Position numbers and translations under genes: made by a program. DNA of 64,000 nucleotides from positions 18,861,631 to 18,925,630 of the forward strand of contig NC_133294.1 in NCBI RefSeq assembly GCF_005239225.2. Reading direction: 5' to 3'. How positions within the stretch are numbered: position 1 is the stretch's first letter; every line of letters starts with the position of its first letter. Below are positions 61,008-64,000 of this stretch, in pieces. Origin of the DNA: Populus alba. Its lineage: Eukaryota > Streptophyta > Magnoliopsida > Malpighiales > Salicaceae. The notes below the pieces were generated by a model that was not told where the DNA came from, made no database searches, and saw only the letters and a program-made list of their open reading frames with translations.

Positions 61008-61307
61008 ATGAATGCATTGGGTTCAAATAGAACGCAGCCTAAAATTACCCATTAACTCAAAATCAAAATTCACGCAGACCAAAGAACCTCTCTTGCATTT
61101 CCCAAGCACAGAAACAGAATCATAAAATTGTTTTCCATTTCCCTCCTTCCAACCTTTCGTCTTAAGAGGCCATTTGCAGGTTTCTCTAAAAACCTGCTAA
61201 AAATACTTTTGTATTCCAAGAATTCACGCTATTTTCCAACACTTCTTACCTGCACACCACCTGTTTGATAAAACGCTAAAAAGAAAGTGAAAAGTGAACT
61301 AGCAGCG

Positions 61308-62744
61308 ATGGGCGTGAAAACATTGCTTAAATGGTCAAAACAAATCACCCCTTCTAAAGTTGAGCAACTACTCAGAGCAGAAAGGGACTTACGCAAAGCT
61401 AAAATCATATTTGATTCCGCAAGCGCGGAATACAGCAATGGTTTTAGGCATGATCACACGACGTTTGGCGTCATGATCTCTAAATTAGTCTCCGCGAATG
61501 AGTTTAGACCCGCAGAGGAAATGCTTAATAGAATGAAGGAAGAGAAGTGCAGAATTACTGAGGAGATATTCCTTTCAATTTGCAGAGGCTATGGCCGGGT
61601 TCATTTGCCATTAGATGCCATCAGGGTTTTTCATAAAATGAATGACTTTGGGTGCAAACCCACTGACAAGTCTTACATCAGTGTATTTGCTATTCTTGTT
61701 GAAGAGAATCAATTAAAGGTTGCGATGAGTTTTTATAAGTATATGAGGGAAATGGGTGTTCGACAGAGTGTTGTTTCGCTTAATGTTTTGATTAAAGCCC
61801 TTTGTAAGAATAGTGGAACGATTGATGCTGCTTTTGAGATATTTCGTGAGATGCCAAAACGCGGGTGTGATCCGGATTCGTATACGTATGGTACACTAAT
61901 TAATGGTTTGTGTAAGTTGGGTAAGACTTTTGAAGCCAAGGAGTTGTTTAAAGAGATGGAGACAAAGGGATGTTCACCGTCCGTTGTCACGTACTCTTGT
62001 TTGATACATGGCTTGTGCCAGGCTGGTAACGTGGATGAAGCCATGGGAATGTTTGATGAGATGAAGATAAAAGCCATTGAGCCAAATGTGTTTACCTATA
62101 GTTCTTTAATGGATGGTCTTTGCAAGGATGGGGGTTCTTTGGAAGCCATGGAGCTACTAGAGATGATGGTCAGGAAGCGCCACAAGCCTAATATGGTAAC
62201 ATATAGCACGTTAATTAATGGGCTCTGTAAAGAAGGAAAACTTGCTGAAGCTGTGGAGACTCTTGACATGATGAAGCTTCAGGGATTGAAACCAGATGCA
62301 GGGCTCTATGGAAAAATTATAAATGGGTTCTGCAATATTCGCAAGTTCCAGGAGGCTGCAACCTACCTTGATGAGATGGTTCTAGGGCAGATCTCACCAA
62401 ACCGAGTAACATGGAGCCTTCATGTTAAGCTTAATAATATGGTAGTCCAAGGCCTTTGTACAAACGGCAACCTGGATAGAGCCTTTCAGTTGTACTTAGG
62501 TATGCGTACTAGGGGCATCTCAGTTGATGCTGGGACCTTTGATTCTCTTGTGAAATGTTTCTGCAAGAAAGGGGACTTGCATAAAGCTGCTCGCATTTTT
62601 GATGAGATGGTGCTCGATGGATGTGTTCCTGACCATGGAATATGGAGTGCTGTGGTTGGTGGATTTTGGGATAGAAGAAAAGTCCGGGAAGCTTTTGAGT
62701 CGATAGTGGTTGAACTAATGAATGAATTTGTTGAGCATGTATAG
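61308..62744 (+). CDS. P-class pentatricopeptide repeat protein
   Basis: An intronless gene for 478 aa from ATG 61308. An in-frame ATG at 61287 would add seven residues. I chose 61308 because MGVKTLLKWSKQITPSK matches the start I remember for Arabidopsis At5g46100. It has about ten 35-residue PPR units with typical cores: PDSYTYGTLINGLCKLGKTFEA, PSVVTYSCLIHGLCQAG, PNVFTYSSLMDGLCKDG, PNMVTYSTLINGLCKEGK and PDAGLYGKIINGFC. Canonical 35-aa spacing without E or DYW extensions makes it P-class. Such proteins bind organelle RNAs in a sequence-specific way and affect processing, stability or translation. The transit peptide is weak; the basic N-terminus suggests mitochondria or plastid, not decided here. 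Paired site II elements lie upstream. It appears intact. Confidence 0.93.
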   Translation: MGVKTLLKWSKQITPSKVEQLLRAERDLRKAKIIFDSASAEYSNGFRHDHTTFGVMISKLVSANEFRPAEEMLNRMKEEKCRITEEIFLSICRGYGRVHLPLDAIRVFHKMNDFGCKPTDKSYISVFAILVEENQLKVAMSFYKYMREMGVRQSVVSLNVLIKALCKNSGTIDAAFEIFREMPKRGCDPDSYTYGTLINGLCKLGKTFEAKELFKEMETKGCSPSVVTYSCLIHGLCQAGNVDEAMGMFDEMKIKAIEPNVFTYSSLMDGLCKDGGSLEAMELLEMMVRKRHKPNMVTYSTLINGLCKEGKLAEAVETLDMMKLQGLKPDAGLYGKIINGFCNIRKFQEAATYLDEMVLGQISPNRVTWSLHVKLNNMVVQGLCTNGNLDRAFQLYLGMRTRGISVDAGTFDSLVKCFCKKGDLHKAARIFDEMVLDGCVPDHGIWSAVVGGFWDRRKVREAFESIVVELMNEFVEHV

Positions 62745-64000
62745 AAAATCATAACGAAGATTTATGAATTAGTAAGCACACTTGGCCCTAGTCTTGTTCC
62801 AATCACAGAAAACTCTCATGTTGTTGTTCCTTCCTTCAAAAACAAAGTTTCCATATTTTCTCAGCTGGTTTAAACCATAGATTCCCTCACTCTATACATG
62901 GTGATGCCATTAACATAAGAAATACCAACTGTTAGTGGCATCATTCCCAACTGCAAGGTTTATCACACTTCAACTTGTTTATCCTCAATCATTATGCTTA
63001 TTTGCTGGTTTTTCGTATTTACAGGGCATTGGGCATATTTTCTTTCTCTCTAATTGCTTTTCTATGTCCCGACATCTATAGACACGCAAGCCTTTCTTGC
63101 ATTGTAGAACTCTTGTTAGCAGATAAGAAGATTGATAGTGATTACAGATGCATAGATGTAGTTTTAAGACAAGAGCAAGCTTGAAAGGGACCTTCCACAT
63201 GATTTCTAATTTTCTAGTATGTGCTGTAGAGTTATGAGCACTATTTTGTTACACAGCCGTAAAAATCACTGCTACGTGGTGTCTAGTAAAATTTCAAGAA
63301 CAACAGGTTCATGGATGGGTATACACCATGTTTTGTCCAAGTTAACTTAGAAAATGGATAGCTTAATCGGTTTCTGAGCTTTAACTTTTTACTTCTTGTT
63401 TTATATTATAATAAAAGCTCACCATAACTTTTTTCATGAGCACATGTCTTGTAATTCGTTGTAATGTCAATGCTTGTCTGTTCTTTTCAAAGACCCCAAA
63501 TAATTTCCTTTCTCATTGGACATGCATTATCTCATGGTTGATCACTTTCTTCTTGTCAGATGTACATATCCATTGTTTATATTCACTGCATTTTGTAATT
63601 ACGATTGAGCAACAAACTTAATTCTGTATCTGTTGTTGAACGAAAAGGATGCTTTGTAATTCGCCCATGTTCTTACCCATCCCCTTCCTCCTGCAATCCA
63701 CTTGTTTTGAATACTCAACATACTCTTCATGAAGGAAATTATGTGGCTGACTTTTTAGCTTAAGCTTGGTGCGTTGCAAACGCTTCATTGTATGGATTGG
63801 GAATCTCATCCAGGTTTGAGAAGATTATTGGTTAATGATGGTGCTGGCATTGTGCACCTGAGGATTCATTGTTTTGTTTCTATTCTCTTTGTACCAAAAT
63901 GAGAAAAGAAAAAACTTTCTGAATCTGATGTTCCATTGGATTTGCATTTTCTTTCCCAGTGCAAACTTTTGCCATTCTGGCTTGGTTCTTAAGTGGCTTG
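62745..64000. other. downstream of PPR gene, no gene seen
   Basis: The PPR 3' UTR is expected first. The rest has ordinary composition and only short random frames on both strands (60-70 codons) with no recognised features. A spliced 3' UTR cannot be excluded. Confidence 0.5.

Overview
The window looks like nuclear DNA of a woody eudicot, most likely Populus or a close Salicaceae relative (inference). It is AT-rich, its genes have GT-AG introns, and each recognisable protein has a plant-specific family match: an E6-like wall protein, a RINGLET homeobox-DDT protein, a chloroplast triose-phosphate translocator and a P-class PPR protein. MITE, SINE and Copia remnants fill the spaces between genes.

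Layout. 1-8.9 kb: AT-rich intergenic DNA with one nuclear tRNA-Asp(GUC), TA microsatellites and dispersed repeats. 8.9-9.8 kb: E6-like secreted protein gene on the minus strand. 10-13.7 kb: a Tourist-like MITE, a SINE with a perfect 13-bp target duplication, and a MITE-like AT-rich element. 13.93-25.81 kb: a tandem array of 14 head-to-tail units of about 850 bp. 25.98-30.87 kb: a decayed Copia LTR retrotransposon on the minus strand. 31-35.3 kb: unassigned and repetitive DNA. 35.6-37.2 kb: type II DnaJ/Hsp40 gene (+), with a canonical heat-shock element upstream. 38.0-48.7 kb: complete 18-exon RLT gene (-), convergent with DnaJ. 51.7 kb: broken CAF1 deadenylase fragment. 52.4-55.9 kb: complete 12-exon TPT gene (-). 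61.3-62.7 kb: intronless PPR gene (+).

The most unusual object is the tandem array. Each unit carries the remains of the same two-exon gene: a 38-codon exon 1, an intron of about 93 bp and a 161-codon exon 2. The exon 2 consensus contains an RNase H-like LFTDAS motif. No unit is fully open, but copies 2, 5, 7 and 13 still have usable splice sites and substantial reading frames. Copy 13 is the best preserved (163 codons before a premature stop). Shared lesions between non-adjacent copies point to unequal crossing-over or gene conversion. I cannot name the ancestral gene.

The confident genes are unrelated housekeeping or plant genes (protein folding, ISWI chromatin remodelling, chloroplast carbon export, organelle RNA processing, cell wall). 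They form no operon-like or pathway cluster. Exon models for DnaJ, RLT and TPT were built by hand from splice consensus and frame continuity; in each the summed exon length is a multiple of three and the reading frame stays open.
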